DNA of 64,000 nucleotides from Sinorhizobium saheli (GTDB lineage: Bacteria; Pseudomonadota; Alphaproteobacteria; Rhizobiales; Rhizobiaceae), in NCBI RefSeq assembly GCF_001651875.1, contig NZ_LNQB01000102.1:186001-250000 (forward strand), read 5' to 3'. Made by a program: the position numbers and the translations under genes. This document shows positions 8,237 through 17,434 of this stretch, one piece after another. The notes beneath the pieces are model-generated. The model did no database searches. It was not told the DNA's origin and worked only from the letters and a program-made list of their open reading frames with translations. Position 1 is the first letter of the stretch; each line of letters opens with the position of its first letter.

Positions 8237-9184
8237 ATGTTCGGGCAGGTGAGGACGCATCAGAGCCCGACCGGCGCGAAGCTCGGCTGGCGTCACGTCA
8301 CCGCCTCTGCCGAGCCCCGGGGCATCCTGGTCGTCAGTCACGGACTCGCCGAGCATTCCGGGCGCTATCGCCGCTTCGCGGAGGCCATGGCCGCCCAAGG
8401 GTTCCATGTCTATGCCCATGACCATCGCGGCCACGGGGCGACCCGTGCGCCGGACGCACCCTCCGCCATGTTCGCGCCGCGTGACGGCGCCCGGAAGGTG
8501 CTCGTGGACCTTAGGGCAGTCCGCGATCTCGCCGCCGCCGATCATCCAGGCCTGCCGGTCATCCTCTTCGGCCACTCGATGGGCGGGCTGATCGCCCTCA
8601 ACGCCGCCGAGTCGGATCCCGGACTTTGCGATGCGCTCGCCGTCTGGAACGCCAATTTCAGACCGGGACTTGCCGGCCGCGCCGGCCAGTTGCTGCTGGC
8701 GATCGAGAGGATGCTGAAGGGCTCCGACGTGCCGAGCCCTCTCTTGACGAAGCTGACCTTCGGCGCCTGGAGCAGGAGCGTTTCGGACCCGAAGACCGCG
8801 TTCGACTGGCTGTCGCGCGATGAGCGCGAGGTCGCCAAATATGTCTGCGACCCCCTTTGCGGCTTCGACGCGACCGTGTCGCTGTGGATCGACGTCTTCG
8901 CCTTTGCCTCTGCCGGGGCCCGGCGCGATCGGCTGGCGCTATTGCCCGCGGACCTGCCGGTGCACCTCGTCGGCGGCAGCGCCGATCCTTCCACCGTCAA
9001 CGGCGCCGCGGTTCGCTGGCTCGCCGGCCGGATGAAGGCACGCGGCATGACCGACGTCACCGTCACCATTTATGAAGGCATGCGCCACGAGACACTCAAC
9101 GAGATCGGCCGCGAGCAGGCGACGGAGGACTTTGCCGCCTGGTGCCTGCAGGCCGTGGGCGGCAGGCGTCGGACCGCGATCTGA
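8237..9184 (+). CDS. Alpha/beta hydrolase, lysophospholipase/monoglyceride-lipase type
   Basis: The 315-residue protein is a Hydrolase_4/serine aminopeptidase S33 member. It shows HGLAEHSGRYRRFAEAMAAQG and YAHDHRGHG (oxyanion side), nucleophile elbow GHSMGG (Ser114), acid Asp in GGSADPST and His in GMRHETLNE near the C-terminus. That pattern is typical of PldB-like and monoacylglycerol lipases; the molecule cut is likely a lipid or other ester but is not defined. There is no signal peptide. The ATG at 8237 has GGGAG about 10 bases upstream; a GTG at 8228 lies too close to that site. Confidence 0.88.
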   Translation: MFGQVRTHQSPTGAKLGWRHVTASAEPRGILVVSHGLAEHSGRYRRFAEAMAAQGFHVYAHDHRGHGATRAPDAPSAMFAPRDGARKVLVDLRAVRDLAAADHPGLPVILFGHSMGGLIALNAAESDPGLCDALAVWNANFRPGLAGRAGQLLLAIERMLKGSDVPSPLLTKLTFGAWSRSVSDPKTAFDWLSRDEREVAKYVCDPLCGFDATVSLWIDVFAFASAGARRDRLALLPADLPVHLVGGSADPSTVNGAAVRWLAGRMKARGMTDVTVTIYEGMRHETLNEIGREQATEDFAAWCLQAVGGRRRTAI

Positions 9185-9220
9185 CGTCGGCGGGATGAAA
9201 ACCAGCATGGGAGGTGCAGG

Positions 9221-10867
9221 ATGAAGACGGGTGGGCAACTGGTGGTGGAGGCTTTCGTCGCGAACGGCGTCAAGCGCGTCTCGTGCGTCCCGGGCGAAAG
9301 CTATCTCGCCGTGCTGGACGCGCTCCACGACACCGACATCGACGTCGTCGTCTGCCGGCAGGAGGGTGGCGCGGCGATGATGGCCGATGCCTGGGGGCGG
9401 CTCAGCGGCGCGCCTGGCATCTGCATGGTCACCCGCGGCCCCGGCGCCACCAATGCCTCGGCCGGGCTGCATGTGGCGCGGCAGGATTCGGTGCCGATGA
9501 TCCTGTTCATCGGTCAGGTGCAACGCGACGCCCGCGAGCGCGAGGCCTTCCAGGAGATCGAGTATCGCCGCGCCTTCACCGAGGTGGCGAAATGGGTGGG
9601 GGAAATCGACGATGCCGCGCGCATTCCCGAATTCGTGACCCGCGCCTTTGCCGTGGCGACTTCCGGCCGCCCAGGTCCCGTGGTGCTGACCTTGCCGGAG
9701 GACATGCTCACCGAGCGCGCCGAGCCCCCGGCGGCACGCGCCTACCAGCCGGTCGAAAGCCATCCGGGCCCAGCCCAGATCGCCCGGCTGGCGGAGCTCC
9801 TCGCCGCCGCACGGCGGCCGATCGCCGTTCTCGGCGGCACACGCTGGTCGCCCGAGTCCGTCGCCGGGTTCCAAGCCTTCGCCGAACGCTGGCACCTTCC
9901 CGTCGGCTGCTCCTTCCGCCGGCAGATGCTCTTCGACCACCTCAATCCGAATTATGCCGGCGATGTCGGGATCGGCATCAATCCGGCGCTGGCGAGCGAA
10001 ATCAGGGATGCCGATCTCGTTCTCCTCGTCGGCGGCCGCTTCTCGGAAATGCCCTCGTCCGGCTACACGCTCATCGACGTGCCCTACCCCCGTCAGACGC
10101 TGGTCCACATCCATCCGGACCCGACCGAACTCGGCCGCGTCTATCGCCCGGATCTCGCGATCGCCGCAAGCCCGCGCGATTTCGTCGCCGCGCTCGCTGG
10201 CATTGCGCCCGCCGGCGAACCGGCCTGGTCCGCGCGCACTGCCGCCATGCACGCCGCCTACCGCCAGTGGTCGACGCCGCCCGAAAGAGGACCGGGCGAC
10301 GTGCAGATGGGGCCGATCATGAACTGGCTGGAGGCGAACACCGCGCCCGACACCATCTTCACAAATGGCGCCGGCAACTACGCCACCTGGCTGCATCGGT
10401 TCCATCGCTTCCGCCGTTACGGTACGCAGGCCGCACCCGCCTCGGGCTCCATGGGCTACGGACTGCCGGCGGCGGTCGCGGCCAAGCATCTTCATCCCGA
10501 TCGCGAGGTCATCTGCTTTGCCGGCGACGGCTGCTTCCTGATGCACGGCCAGGAATTCGCGACGGCGGTTCGTTACGAGCTGCCGATCATCGTCCTCGTC
10601 ATCAACAACAACATCTACGGCACGATCCGCATGCATCAGGAGCGCGAGTATCCCGGCCGCGTCAGCGCAACGGATCTGACGAACCCGGATTTCGCAGCAC
10701 TCGCCCGCGCCTATGGCGGTCACGGCGAGACGGTGGCACGGACGGAGGAGTTCGCCGAAGCCTTCCTGAGGGCGCGCGCCAGCGGCAAGCCGACGATCAT
10801 CGAGGTCAAGCTCGATCCGGAAGCGATCACGCCGACGCGCACGCTCACCGAAATCCGCAACGGCTGA
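9221..10867 (+). CDS. Thiamine diphosphate-dependent enzyme, acetolactate synthase-like
   Basis: The 548-residue protein has the three TPP domains in the usual order: N-terminal pyrimidine domain with catalytic Glu48 in CRQEGGAAMMADAWGR, then VTRGPGATNA; a middle Rossmann-like domain; and a C-terminal PP domain with the Mg-TPP motif GDGCFLMHG...NNN near residue 435. No regulatory subunit gene is adjacent and the long N-terminal extension of plant AHAS is absent, so it may be a catabolic ALS-like decarboxylase or ligase rather than the biosynthetic enzyme. GGGAGG precedes the ATG. It follows the hydrolase by 36 bases and could be cotranscribed. Confidence 0.88.
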   Translation: MKTGGQLVVEAFVANGVKRVSCVPGESYLAVLDALHDTDIDVVVCRQEGGAAMMADAWGRLSGAPGICMVTRGPGATNASAGLHVARQDSVPMILFIGQVQRDAREREAFQEIEYRRAFTEVAKWVGEIDDAARIPEFVTRAFAVATSGRPGPVVLTLPEDMLTERAEPPAARAYQPVESHPGPAQIARLAELLAAARRPIAVLGGTRWSPESVAGFQAFAERWHLPVGCSFRRQMLFDHLNPNYAGDVGIGINPALASEIRDADLVLLVGGRFSEMPSSGYTLIDVPYPRQTLVHIHPDPTELGRVYRPDLAIAASPRDFVAALAGIAPAGEPAWSARTAAMHAAYRQWSTPPERGPGDVQMGPIMNWLEANTAPDTIFTNGAGNYATWLHRFHRFRRYGTQAAPASGSMGYGLPAAVAAKHLHPDREVICFAGDGCFLMHGQEFATAVRYELPIIVLVINNNIYGTIRMHQEREYPGRVSATDLTNPDFAALARAYGGHGETVARTEEFAEAFLRARASGKPTIIEVKLDPEAITPTRTLTEIRNG

Positions 10868-10909
10868 AGTCGAAAAGGTTGCCTGCACCCGCGGCCGGCG
10901 GGCGTTGCC

Positions 10910-11248
10910 TCAACCGCGAATGTGCAGAGTCTGCTGGTAGACGGCCGTCGAACGTGCGCCGGAACGGCAATAGCCGAGCATCGGGCGCGGGAACTCGTCG
11001 AGCGCATCGACCATGCGGGTGACCGCATCGGCCGTCACGCCCATCGGGCCGACGGGAATATGGGCGATCTCCAACCCCAGTTCCTGGGCCCGCGCGGCAA
11101 TCGCATCGAAGGTCGGCTGGTCCGCCGCCTCGAAATCCGGGCGGTGGCAGACGATGGACTTGAATCCGAGCGCCTTGATCTCGTCGAGGTCCTCAACGGT
11201 GATCTGGCCGGAGACCGAATACTCATCGTTGATCGGGCGAATGTCCAT
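10910..11248 (-). CDS. DUF442/TIGR01244-family rhodanese- or phosphatase-like protein
   Basis: The 112-residue protein begins MDIRPINDEYSVSGQITVEDL and carries the active loop YCRSGARS near the C-terminus, with the conserved CHRPDFE segment earlier. The same domain forms the N-terminal part of Blh in the BigR sulfide-detoxification system and is proposed to act as a sulfur transferase; the C-x4-R spacing fits a rhodanese loop better than the C-x5-R of tyrosine phosphatases. The ATG at 11248 has GAGGAG 7 bases upstream. No Blh or BigR partner is seen nearby, so this is a stand-alone copy. Confidence 0.82.
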   Translation of the reverse strand: MDIRPINDEYSVSGQITVEDLDEIKALGFKSIVCHRPDFEAADQPTFDAIAARAQELGLEIAHIPVGPMGVTADAVTRMVDALDEFPRPMLGYCRSGARSTAVYQQTLHIRG

Positions 11249-11321
11249 GTCGGCGCTCCTCAAGAAATGCGTTGCCCTGATGTAGGCCCGCCGCCGCGCG
11301 GCGTCAATCGAGAAGGCGTTT

Positions 11322-12161
11322 TCAGGCGACCGCGAAGGCAAGCGCGTAGCTGCGCGATTGCCCGGGCTCGAGCCGGTCGAGTTCCCCGTGCGCGGCGAGA
11401 TCCGGCCGCTTTGCCAGGCGGTGTGATGCCGGCTCGATGCTGATTACATTCGCCCCGCCGCGCTGGCAGCGCCACATCTGCAGGAAGGGCAGCGTGTCGG
11501 TCCGGAAACGCACGCTGAGCGTGCGGTCTTGCAGCCCCGGCAGCGCCGCCAGCGCCACCTCCGCCCATCGGCCGTCGCCGGCGACGGCCTTGCGGCAGAA
11601 ATGCGCGCTTTCCCCTTCCCCGAAGCGCCAGGCGAGCGACCCGCCCTCGACCGACGGGCTTTCGATCCGCGTGTCGTCGCCGAGGAGCCGCCCGGCAATG
11701 TTCATGTGATACATCATCATCGGAGCGAAAGCCGCTGCGCCGATATTGATGACGCGATCGGAAAGTGTCACGCTGCCCGTCGGCTCATCGATCTGCCAGA
11801 GGCGCTCGACGGCGGCACGGCCGCCGCAGGCGAGATCGACCTCGATCGCGCCGCTGCAGCGGTCGCCGCCGGCCGACATCGTCGTCCGGGTGACGGGCGT
11901 CCCCGCGAGGGAGCCGTGCAAGGGATAATGCCTGCCGCCGCCGCCTTCCACAGGCTCCGGGTGACGGATGTGGTCGGGACCGCAGGTGAAGAGGAAGCCG
12001 GCGAGCGCGCGGTCGATGCGCGGATCACCATCGGAGGGAATTGCGGTGCCGGGCGACAGGTCGATGCCGGCGACAACGAAGGCGGCGATATCGAGCGCCG
12101 ACGAACGGTCGAAGAGGATATGTCTCTCGCTGCCCTCGCCGGCGCTGAGCACGGTCTGCAT
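11322..12161 (-). CDS. DUF4432 family protein, aldose-1-epimerase-like fold
   Basis: The 279-residue protein matches DUF4432/galactose-mutarotase-like proteins: FLFTCGPDHIRHP, YPLHGSLAGTPV, the central SVTLSDRVINIG strand, MMMYHMNIAGRLL and a C-terminal ISIEPASHRLAKR segment with the Glu expected of mutarotase-type active sites. The His residues in HGS and YHMN sit where mutarotases place catalytic histidines. It probably acts on a sugar or sugar acid in the cytosol, but the substrate is unknown. It lies 73 bases upstream of the DUF442 gene on the same strand and could share its transcript. Confidence 0.75.
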   Translation of the reverse strand: MQTVLSAGEGSERHILFDRSSALDIAAFVVAGIDLSPGTAIPSDGDPRIDRALAGFLFTCGPDHIRHPEPVEGGGGRHYPLHGSLAGTPVTRTTMSAGGDRCSGAIEVDLACGGRAAVERLWQIDEPTGSVTLSDRVINIGAAAFAPMMMYHMNIAGRLLGDDTRIESPSVEGGSLAWRFGEGESAHFCRKAVAGDGRWAEVALAALPGLQDRTLSVRFRTDTLPFLQMWRCQRGGANVISIEPASHRLAKRPDLAAHGELDRLEPGQSRSYALAFAVA

Positions 12162-12395
12162 TCCTGGCCCCCAGAATCAGGCGGATCAGGGCATAATAGC
12201 GCAAGCGGGCCCCGCCGTGTGTGTTGCGGGCGAACCATCCCGACGAAAAAACGTTATGGATTCAACAAGGTCGAGCGGCGGATGCCGCGTTTCGGGCGCC
12301 GTGTCCCGTTGCAACGCTCGAAGGGGTCGCTTAACTAGGATTTAAGGGAATGTTCATGATGAATTCATTTTTTTCACATTAACGTCGGAATCGGC

Positions 12396-13790
12396 ATGTA
12401 CCGCGCCAGGAAAACCACCAGAAAGACGGGTTCTATCGTGACGTCAGCGCCTCGCTTTGGCCTTTCGCTTGTTGCCGCACTTGGGCTTCTCGCCGGTGAG
12501 TTCGCCCCGGCCCATGCACAGGAAGGCTATGGCGACTATTGGAGCGACCGCGATGTGATGCTGGTCACCCCGGAAGGCGATATCCTCGACTATATGCCGG
12601 GCCGCGACGAGGTCCAGGTCATGCGTGACCGGCGTGGTCGCACCGTATTGGTCGACCCCTGGGGCAATATCGTCGCGACCGTGGTGCCGAATGATGGCTA
12701 CGGTGCCGTCCGTCGCCGGCAGTATGACGCCGGGGGCTATTCGGAGCGCGACCGCGGCTACGGCTATTCCGAGCCGGGCGAATTTACCGGCACCGTCCCC
12801 GACTACCGCGATGTGCAGCCGGCTCCGGTGGAGCGTGAAGAGCTTCCGAACAGTCTTCCGTCGCTCTCCGAGGAGGCGGCCTACGACCCGCAATATGAAA
12901 ATCCGCTCAAGCAGCCGATGCCGCCGGCGGCCGCGGTGAAGGGCAAATCGAGCGCGGAGATCACGGCGCTGCAGGTCTTCCTCGACCGCGAAGGCTTCTC
13001 CCCCGGCGTCATCGACGGCAGGATGGGCTCGAACGTCACCAAGGCGATCGAAGCCTGGCAGCAGGCGACCGGCGAGACGCTCGACCCCAACAACACCGAG
13101 GATATCCTCGAACGCCTGCGCTTCAACGGCGGCCTGCCGATCACGAACTATACGATCACCGCCGCCGATGCGGCCGGCCCCTACGTCGCCTCGATCCCCG
13201 AGGATTATGCGCACAAGGCGATGCTCCCGCATCTGTCCTTCACGTCGACCACCGAAATGCTCGGCGAAAAGTTCCATATGGACGAGAACTACCTGCGCGA
13301 ACTCAATCCCGGCGTCGATTTCACCATCCCCGGCACGACGATCAAGGTCATCAATCCCGGCGCGAACAAGACGGGCAAGGTGGCGCGGATCATCGCCGAC
13401 AAGGGGCGCAAGCAGGTGCTCGCCTATGACGACGCCGGAAACCTCATCGCCGCCTATCCGGCCAGCATCGGCTCGGCCGACACGCCTTCGCCGTCCGGCA
13501 CGGTGAGCGTCGAGCGGATCGCCTTCGACCCGGGCTACACCTACAATCCGAAGATCAATTTCCAACAGGGCGCGAACGACAAGATCCTGCAACTGCAGCC
13601 CGGCCCGAACGGCCCGGTGGGCACCGTCTGGATCGCGCTTTCGCGGCCGACCTATGGAATCCACGGGACGCCGGAGCCGTCGAAGATCGGCAAGACCCAG
13701 AGCCATGGCTGCATCCGTCTGACCAATTGGGATGCGACGGAACTCGGCAAGATGGTGAGCCCCGGCGTAACCGTCGAGTTCGTCGATTAA
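12396..13790 (+). CDS. Secreted L,D-transpeptidase with peptidoglycan-binding domain
   Basis: The 464-residue protein has an N-terminal signal (FGLSLVAALGLLAGEFAPAHA-QE). A Tyr/Gly/Arg-rich segment (about 90-140) follows, then a PG_binding_1 domain (about 183-235, ITALQVFLDREGFSPGVIDG) and a C-terminal YkuD domain with IHGT (His near 423) and the catalytic SHGCIRL (Cys439). YkuD enzymes make 3-3 peptidoglycan crosslinks or attach outer-membrane proteins to peptidoglycan, which is prominent in Rhizobiales. A GTG at 12438 is an alternative start that keeps a shorter signal. Single gene, divergent from DUF4432. Confidence 0.92.
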   Translation: MYRARKTTRKTGSIVTSAPRFGLSLVAALGLLAGEFAPAHAQEGYGDYWSDRDVMLVTPEGDILDYMPGRDEVQVMRDRRGRTVLVDPWGNIVATVVPNDGYGAVRRRQYDAGGYSERDRGYGYSEPGEFTGTVPDYRDVQPAPVEREELPNSLPSLSEEAAYDPQYENPLKQPMPPAAAVKGKSSAEITALQVFLDREGFSPGVIDGRMGSNVTKAIEAWQQATGETLDPNNTEDILERLRFNGGLPITNYTITAADAAGPYVASIPEDYAHKAMLPHLSFTSTTEMLGEKFHMDENYLRELNPGVDFTIPGTTIKVINPGANKTGKVARIIADKGRKQVLAYDDAGNLIAAYPASIGSADTPSPSGTVSVERIAFDPGYTYNPKINFQQGANDKILQLQPGPNGPVGTVWIALSRPTYGIHGTPEPSKIGKTQSHGCIRLTNWDATELGKMVSPGVTVEFVD

Positions 13791-14013
13791 GGCCACCGCG
13801 CTCCTCGCTCCTGCAGCGCCGGTTCGTCCGTCGACCGAAGCGTGATCTCATGCTAGTGCGGCCCTGACTGCGGCCGCTAACCAGCTGTCACCGTAGCGGA
13901 AAGCGCAACGTTGCGGCCCTCATGACATCATGAAACATTGTCATGAAAAACTTTGCCGCATTGGCCTTATCACGAGGTTCAGTACCCTCAATCACCGCAA
14001 AGGAATGTCCGCG

Positions 14014-15303
14014 ATGGCGACGGAGCGCCCTCTCCCCAATCTCTGGCATGCGACGGCACCGGCCGCCCCGAAAACGGCGCCGCTCACCGGCGCGGTGACG
14101 ACCGAGGTGGCGATCGTCGGAGGCGGCTTCACCGGTCTCTCCGCCGCGCTTCATCTGGCCGAAATGGGCGTCAAGGCGACGGTGATCGAAGCGCGGATGA
14201 TCGGCTTCGGCGGTTCGGGCCGCAATGTCGGCCTCGTCAATGCCGGCATGTGGGTAAAGCCCCACGACCTGATCGCAACGCTTGGAGCCGCGGCCGGAAA
14301 CCGGCTGCTCGACGAACTGGGCGAAGGTCCCTCCTTCGTCTACGAGCTCGTCGCCAAGCACGGCATCGAATGCGAAGCGGTGCGCAACGGCACCCTGCAC
14401 ATGGCGGTCGGCGACGAGGGGCTGAAGGAGATCGAGGAGCGCGAGGCGCAATGGCAGAAGCGCGGCGCGCCGGTCGAGGTGCTTTCGGCCGAGAAGGCGC
14501 AGGCGCTCTCCGGAGCAGCGGGCTTTACCGGCGCGCTGCTCGACAGGCGGGCGGGGACCATCCAGCCGCTCGCCTATGCGCACGGACTGGCCCGAGCGGC
14601 ACTTGCGGCCGGCGCCGAGATTTTCACGGATACGCCGCTTCTTGCGGCCGAGCGCAAAGGCGATCTCTGGAAGCTGAAGGCCGGGCAAGGTACGGTTACG
14701 GCGCGCCACGTCATCCTTGCGACCAATGCCTATGGCGGCGTCGTTGCCGACGTGCCCTGGAAGGAGTACCGGCAGGAACTGACGATCCTGCCCTTTTTTC
14801 AGATGGCGACCAATCCCCTCCCGGAAAAGGTCGCCGCGCGGATATTGCCGCAACGCCAGGGCGCCTGGGACACGGGCCTCGTCATGACCTCTTTCCGCAT
14901 GGACCGGCAGAACCGGCTGATCTTCGGCTCGATCGGCCGCCTCGACGCGCTCGCCGCCAGCACACATCGGGCCTTCGCCGCCCGTTCAGTGCGCAGACTA
15001 TTCCCCTATATCGGCGACTTCCGCTTCGAATACTGGTGGGACGGCCGCATCGGCATGACCACCAACAACCTGCCGGCGATGCACGTGCTCGCCCCCAATG
15101 TCGTAACGGTCAGCGGCTACAACGGCCGCGGCATCGCGCCGGGCACCGTCTTCGGCCGCGCGCTCGCCCGCTATGTCACCGGCGACAGCTCAGCAATCCC
15201 GCTCGCCGAATCGCCGATCACGGCGGATCCCTGGCGGAACCTGAAGTCCGCCTTCTATCACGTCGGCGCCCAGGCCAAGCACTTCATCGACCGGCGGTTC
15301 TGA
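14014..15303 (+). CDS. FAD-dependent amine oxidase of the DadA/PuuB type
   Basis: The 429-residue protein has the FAD dinucleotide fold VAIVGGGFTGLSAALHLAEMG about 30 residues in, the GGSGRNVGLVNAG segment, and the C-terminal FAD motif VVTVSGYNGRGIAPGTVFGRALA. The closest-looking known members oxidise D-amino acids or gamma-glutamylputrescine. A GS-like gene and an aldehyde dehydrogenase occur 2-4 kb away on the other strand, so a role in glutamylated-amine oxidation is possible but not shown. The ATG at 14014 has AAAGGA 9 bases upstream; the ATG at 14005 is too close to it and 13930 adds a non-family extension. Confidence 0.85.
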   Translation: MATERPLPNLWHATAPAAPKTAPLTGAVTTEVAIVGGGFTGLSAALHLAEMGVKATVIEARMIGFGGSGRNVGLVNAGMWVKPHDLIATLGAAAGNRLLDELGEGPSFVYELVAKHGIECEAVRNGTLHMAVGDEGLKEIEEREAQWQKRGAPVEVLSAEKAQALSGAAGFTGALLDRRAGTIQPLAYAHGLARAALAAGAEIFTDTPLLAAERKGDLWKLKAGQGTVTARHVILATNAYGGVVADVPWKEYRQELTILPFFQMATNPLPEKVAARILPQRQGAWDTGLVMTSFRMDRQNRLIFGSIGRLDALAASTHRAFAARSVRRLFPYIGDFRFEYWWDGRIGMTTNNLPAMHVLAPNVVTVSGYNGRGIAPGTVFGRALARYVTGDSSAIPLAESPITADPWRNLKSAFYHVGAQAKHFIDRRF

Positions 15304-15357
15304 AGCACGCGTCTCCGCTCCCTCCATGCCCGCGCCTGTCACCGGGACGGAAGCGTC

Positions 15358-16074
15358 TCACGCCGCCCGCGGCAAGGCCGAGCGCAAGCGGGACATCAGG
15401 GCGCGGCGCGCCGACATCGGGAGCAGGTTCTGCACCTCGCTTGCAAGCGCGAAGGCGTTTTCGCGTGCCTTATCGAGATTGCTGACCCGGTTCGGGTCCA
15501 TCGTCTGCAGGGTGCCGCCGCATTCGAAGATCTCCCGATAGGCGACGCGCTCGACGATCGGCGTATCGAGGACCGAGACGCCGCGCGAGGCAAGCAGCGC
15601 CTTGATCGTCTGCAGCGCCCGCGTCGTCACCAAAGAATTGACGCGCGTCAACACGACCGAGTGATTGATGCGGACCCTCGCCCTTTCCTCGATCTGGCGG
15701 ATGAGTTCGAGGATCTGCACCGCACCGCGCGCATCCATCGCGCAGCCTTGAACGGGGATCAGCACCTGATCGGAAAGCCCGAGCGCCAGCGCGACGATCG
15801 CGTCCCTGGCGCCGGCGAGATCGATGACGATGAAATCGACCTCGCCCTTGAGCTCGCGAATGTGACAGGGCAGCGAGGCCGGGGTGACATGCGAGATCAC
15901 TTCCAGGTTGGCGATGTGCCCGGACACTTCGGACCAGCTGGTGATCCAGCGCTGCGGATCGGCGTCGAGCACCACGACGCGGTTGCCCTGTCTCGCCAGC
16001 TCCGTCGAAAGAATCAGCGCCGCGGTCGTCTTGCCCGCACCGCCCTTCGCATTGGCGAATGTGATGACCGCCAT
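15358..16074 (-). CDS. Orphan ParA/MinD-like ATPase
   Basis: The 238-residue protein has the deviant Walker A KGGAGKTT (residues 10-17), the switch LDADPQRWITSW and the Walker B-like FIVIDLAG. This is the ParA/VirC1/Soj layout without an N-terminal HTH, as in small ParA proteins. No parB, centromere-like repeat array or replication gene is next to it, so it is unlikely to be a plasmid partition pair; small orphan ParAs often position protein complexes in the cell. Single gene on the minus strand, convergent with the oxidase. Confidence 0.88.
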   Translation of the reverse strand: MAVITFANAKGGAGKTTAALILSTELARQGNRVVVLDADPQRWITSWSEVSGHIANLEVISHVTPASLPCHIRELKGEVDFIVIDLAGARDAIVALALGLSDQVLIPVQGCAMDARGAVQILELIRQIEERARVRINHSVVLTRVNSLVTTRALQTIKALLASRGVSVLDTPIVERVAYREIFECGGTLQTMDPNRVSNLDKARENAFALASEVQNLLPMSARRALMSRLRSALPRAA

Positions 16075-16236
16075 CTTCCACCTCGTTTTTGCATGTTCTT
16101 TTTGCAGGCCGGTCCCAGGCAGGACGGGCGCGCCGGTTTCTTAATAGAACCTTTCAGAACATGGTTAACAAAATGGAAACTTTCGGCCCCCAAATATTAA
16201 TAAAAACATCTTATTGCCGGTGAAGCGCAATGAAAA

Positions 16237-16263
16237 AGCCCGGAAAACCAGGGTTTCCGGGCT
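16237..16263 (-). terminator. Rho-independent terminator of the amine operon
   Basis: A perfect 10-bp stem (AGCCCGGAAA / TTTCCGGGCT) with a 7-base loop lies 26 bases past the stop of the iron alcohol dehydrogenase gene and is followed on the minus strand by five T. This marks the end of the operon coming from the right. Confidence 0.85.
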
Positions 16264-16288
16264 CCGAAAAAATTAACGCGAGCTCCCG

Positions 16289-17434
16289 TCAGATGCACTC
16301 GGCAAAGAGCTTCTTCGCCGCATCGAGCGTCAGCTCGACCGGGTTGCCTCCGGCCGTCGGATCGACGATCGCCATCTCCGCCATCTCGTCGATGCGGTCG
16401 GTGCCGACACCGAGTGCGGCGAGCTTGTCCGGAACGCCGAGCGCCTCGCGCAGTTGCAGAACGTAATCGTAGAAGCCGTCGAAGCCGCCGGCGATCCCGA
16501 GATAGGCGGCCGCGCGCGCGATCTTCTCCTCGATCGCCGGGCGATTGAAGCGCAGCACCGGCGGCATCACGACCGCATTGGTCATGCCGTGATGGGTGTT
16601 GTAGATCGCCCCGACCGGATGCGAGAGCGAGTGGATCGCGCCGAGACCCTTCTGGAACGCGACTGCGCCCATCGCCGCGGCACTCATCATATTGGCCCGC
16701 GCCTCGATGTCAGCACCGTCCTTGTAGGCGCACGGCAGGTATTCCTTGACGAGCCGCATGCCTTCGAGCGCGATGCCGGCCGACATCGGGTGGTAGAACG
16801 GCGAGGAATAGGCTTCGAGGCAATGCGCGAAGGCGTCCATCCCCGTGCCGGCGGTAATCACTTTCGGCATCCCGACCGTCAGCTCCGGGTCGCAGATGGT
16901 GACGCCCGGCAGGAATTTCGGATGGAAGATCACCTTCTTCACGTGGCTTGCCGAATTGGTGATGACGCTGGCGCGGCCGACTTCGGAGCCGGTCCCTGCC
17001 GTCGTCGGGACGGCGACGATCGGCGCGATGCCCCCGACGCTCGCCCGCGTCCACCAGTCGCCGATATCCTCGAAGTCCCAGACCGGCCGGGTCTGGCCGA
17101 CCATGAAGGCGACGCACTTGCCGAGATCGAGGCCGGAGCCGCCGCCGAAGGCGACGACGCCGTCATGGCCGCCGTCCTTGAACGCCTTGACCCCGGCTTC
17201 CAGGTTCCTGTCGTTCGGGTTCGGATCGACGTCCGCGAAGATCGCGCGGCCGAGGCCGCCGGCTTCCAGGATGTCGAGCGCATTCTGGGTGATCGCCATC
17301 GGGGCGAGCCCCCGGTCGGTGACGAGCAGCGGCTTCTTCATGCCGAGCGCCTTGCAATGGTCGGCGAGCTCCTTGATCCGGCCGGCGCCGAACTTGACGG
17401 CGGTCGGATAGCTCCAATTGGCGGTGATGGTCAT
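16289..17434 (-). CDS. Iron-containing alcohol dehydrogenase
   Basis: The 381-residue protein is a group III Fe-ADH. The NAD-binding motif is GGGSGLDLGK near residue 97, followed by PTTAGTGSEVGR. The metal site has D in TAGTGMDAFAHC (Asp, His) and downstream HSLSHPVGAIYNTHHG. It interconverts an alcohol and an aldehyde with NAD(H). Its ATG overlaps the aldehyde dehydrogenase stop by 4 bases (ATGA), which implies translational coupling and a shared pathway. As the last of five genes that also include a glutamylating ligase, it could oxidise the hydroxyl of an N-glutamylated amino alcohol; the exact substrate is inference. Confidence 0.93.
   Translation of the reverse strand: MTITANWSYPTAVKFGAGRIKELADHCKALGMKKPLLVTDRGLAPMAITQNALDILEAGGLGRAIFADVDPNPNDRNLEAGVKAFKDGGHDGVVAFGGGSGLDLGKCVAFMVGQTRPVWDFEDIGDWWTRASVGGIAPIVAVPTTAGTGSEVGRASVITNSASHVKKVIFHPKFLPGVTICDPELTVGMPKVITAGTGMDAFAHCLEAYSSPFYHPMSAGIALEGMRLVKEYLPCAYKDGADIEARANMMSAAAMGAVAFQKGLGAIHSLSHPVGAIYNTHHGMTNAVVMPPVLRFNRPAIEEKIARAAAYLGIAGGFDGFYDYVLQLREALGVPDKLAALGVGTDRIDEMAEMAIVDPTAGGNPVELTLDAAKKLFAECI

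Noticed and set aside
8939-10888. 649-codon minus-strand open frame
   Set aside because: It is antisense to the hydrolase and ThDP enzyme genes and shows no recognisable domain.
15358-16074. ParA as sign of a plasmid replication/partition locus
   Set aside because: There is no parB, repC-like gene or iteron array nearby, and the neighbours are ordinary metabolic genes.
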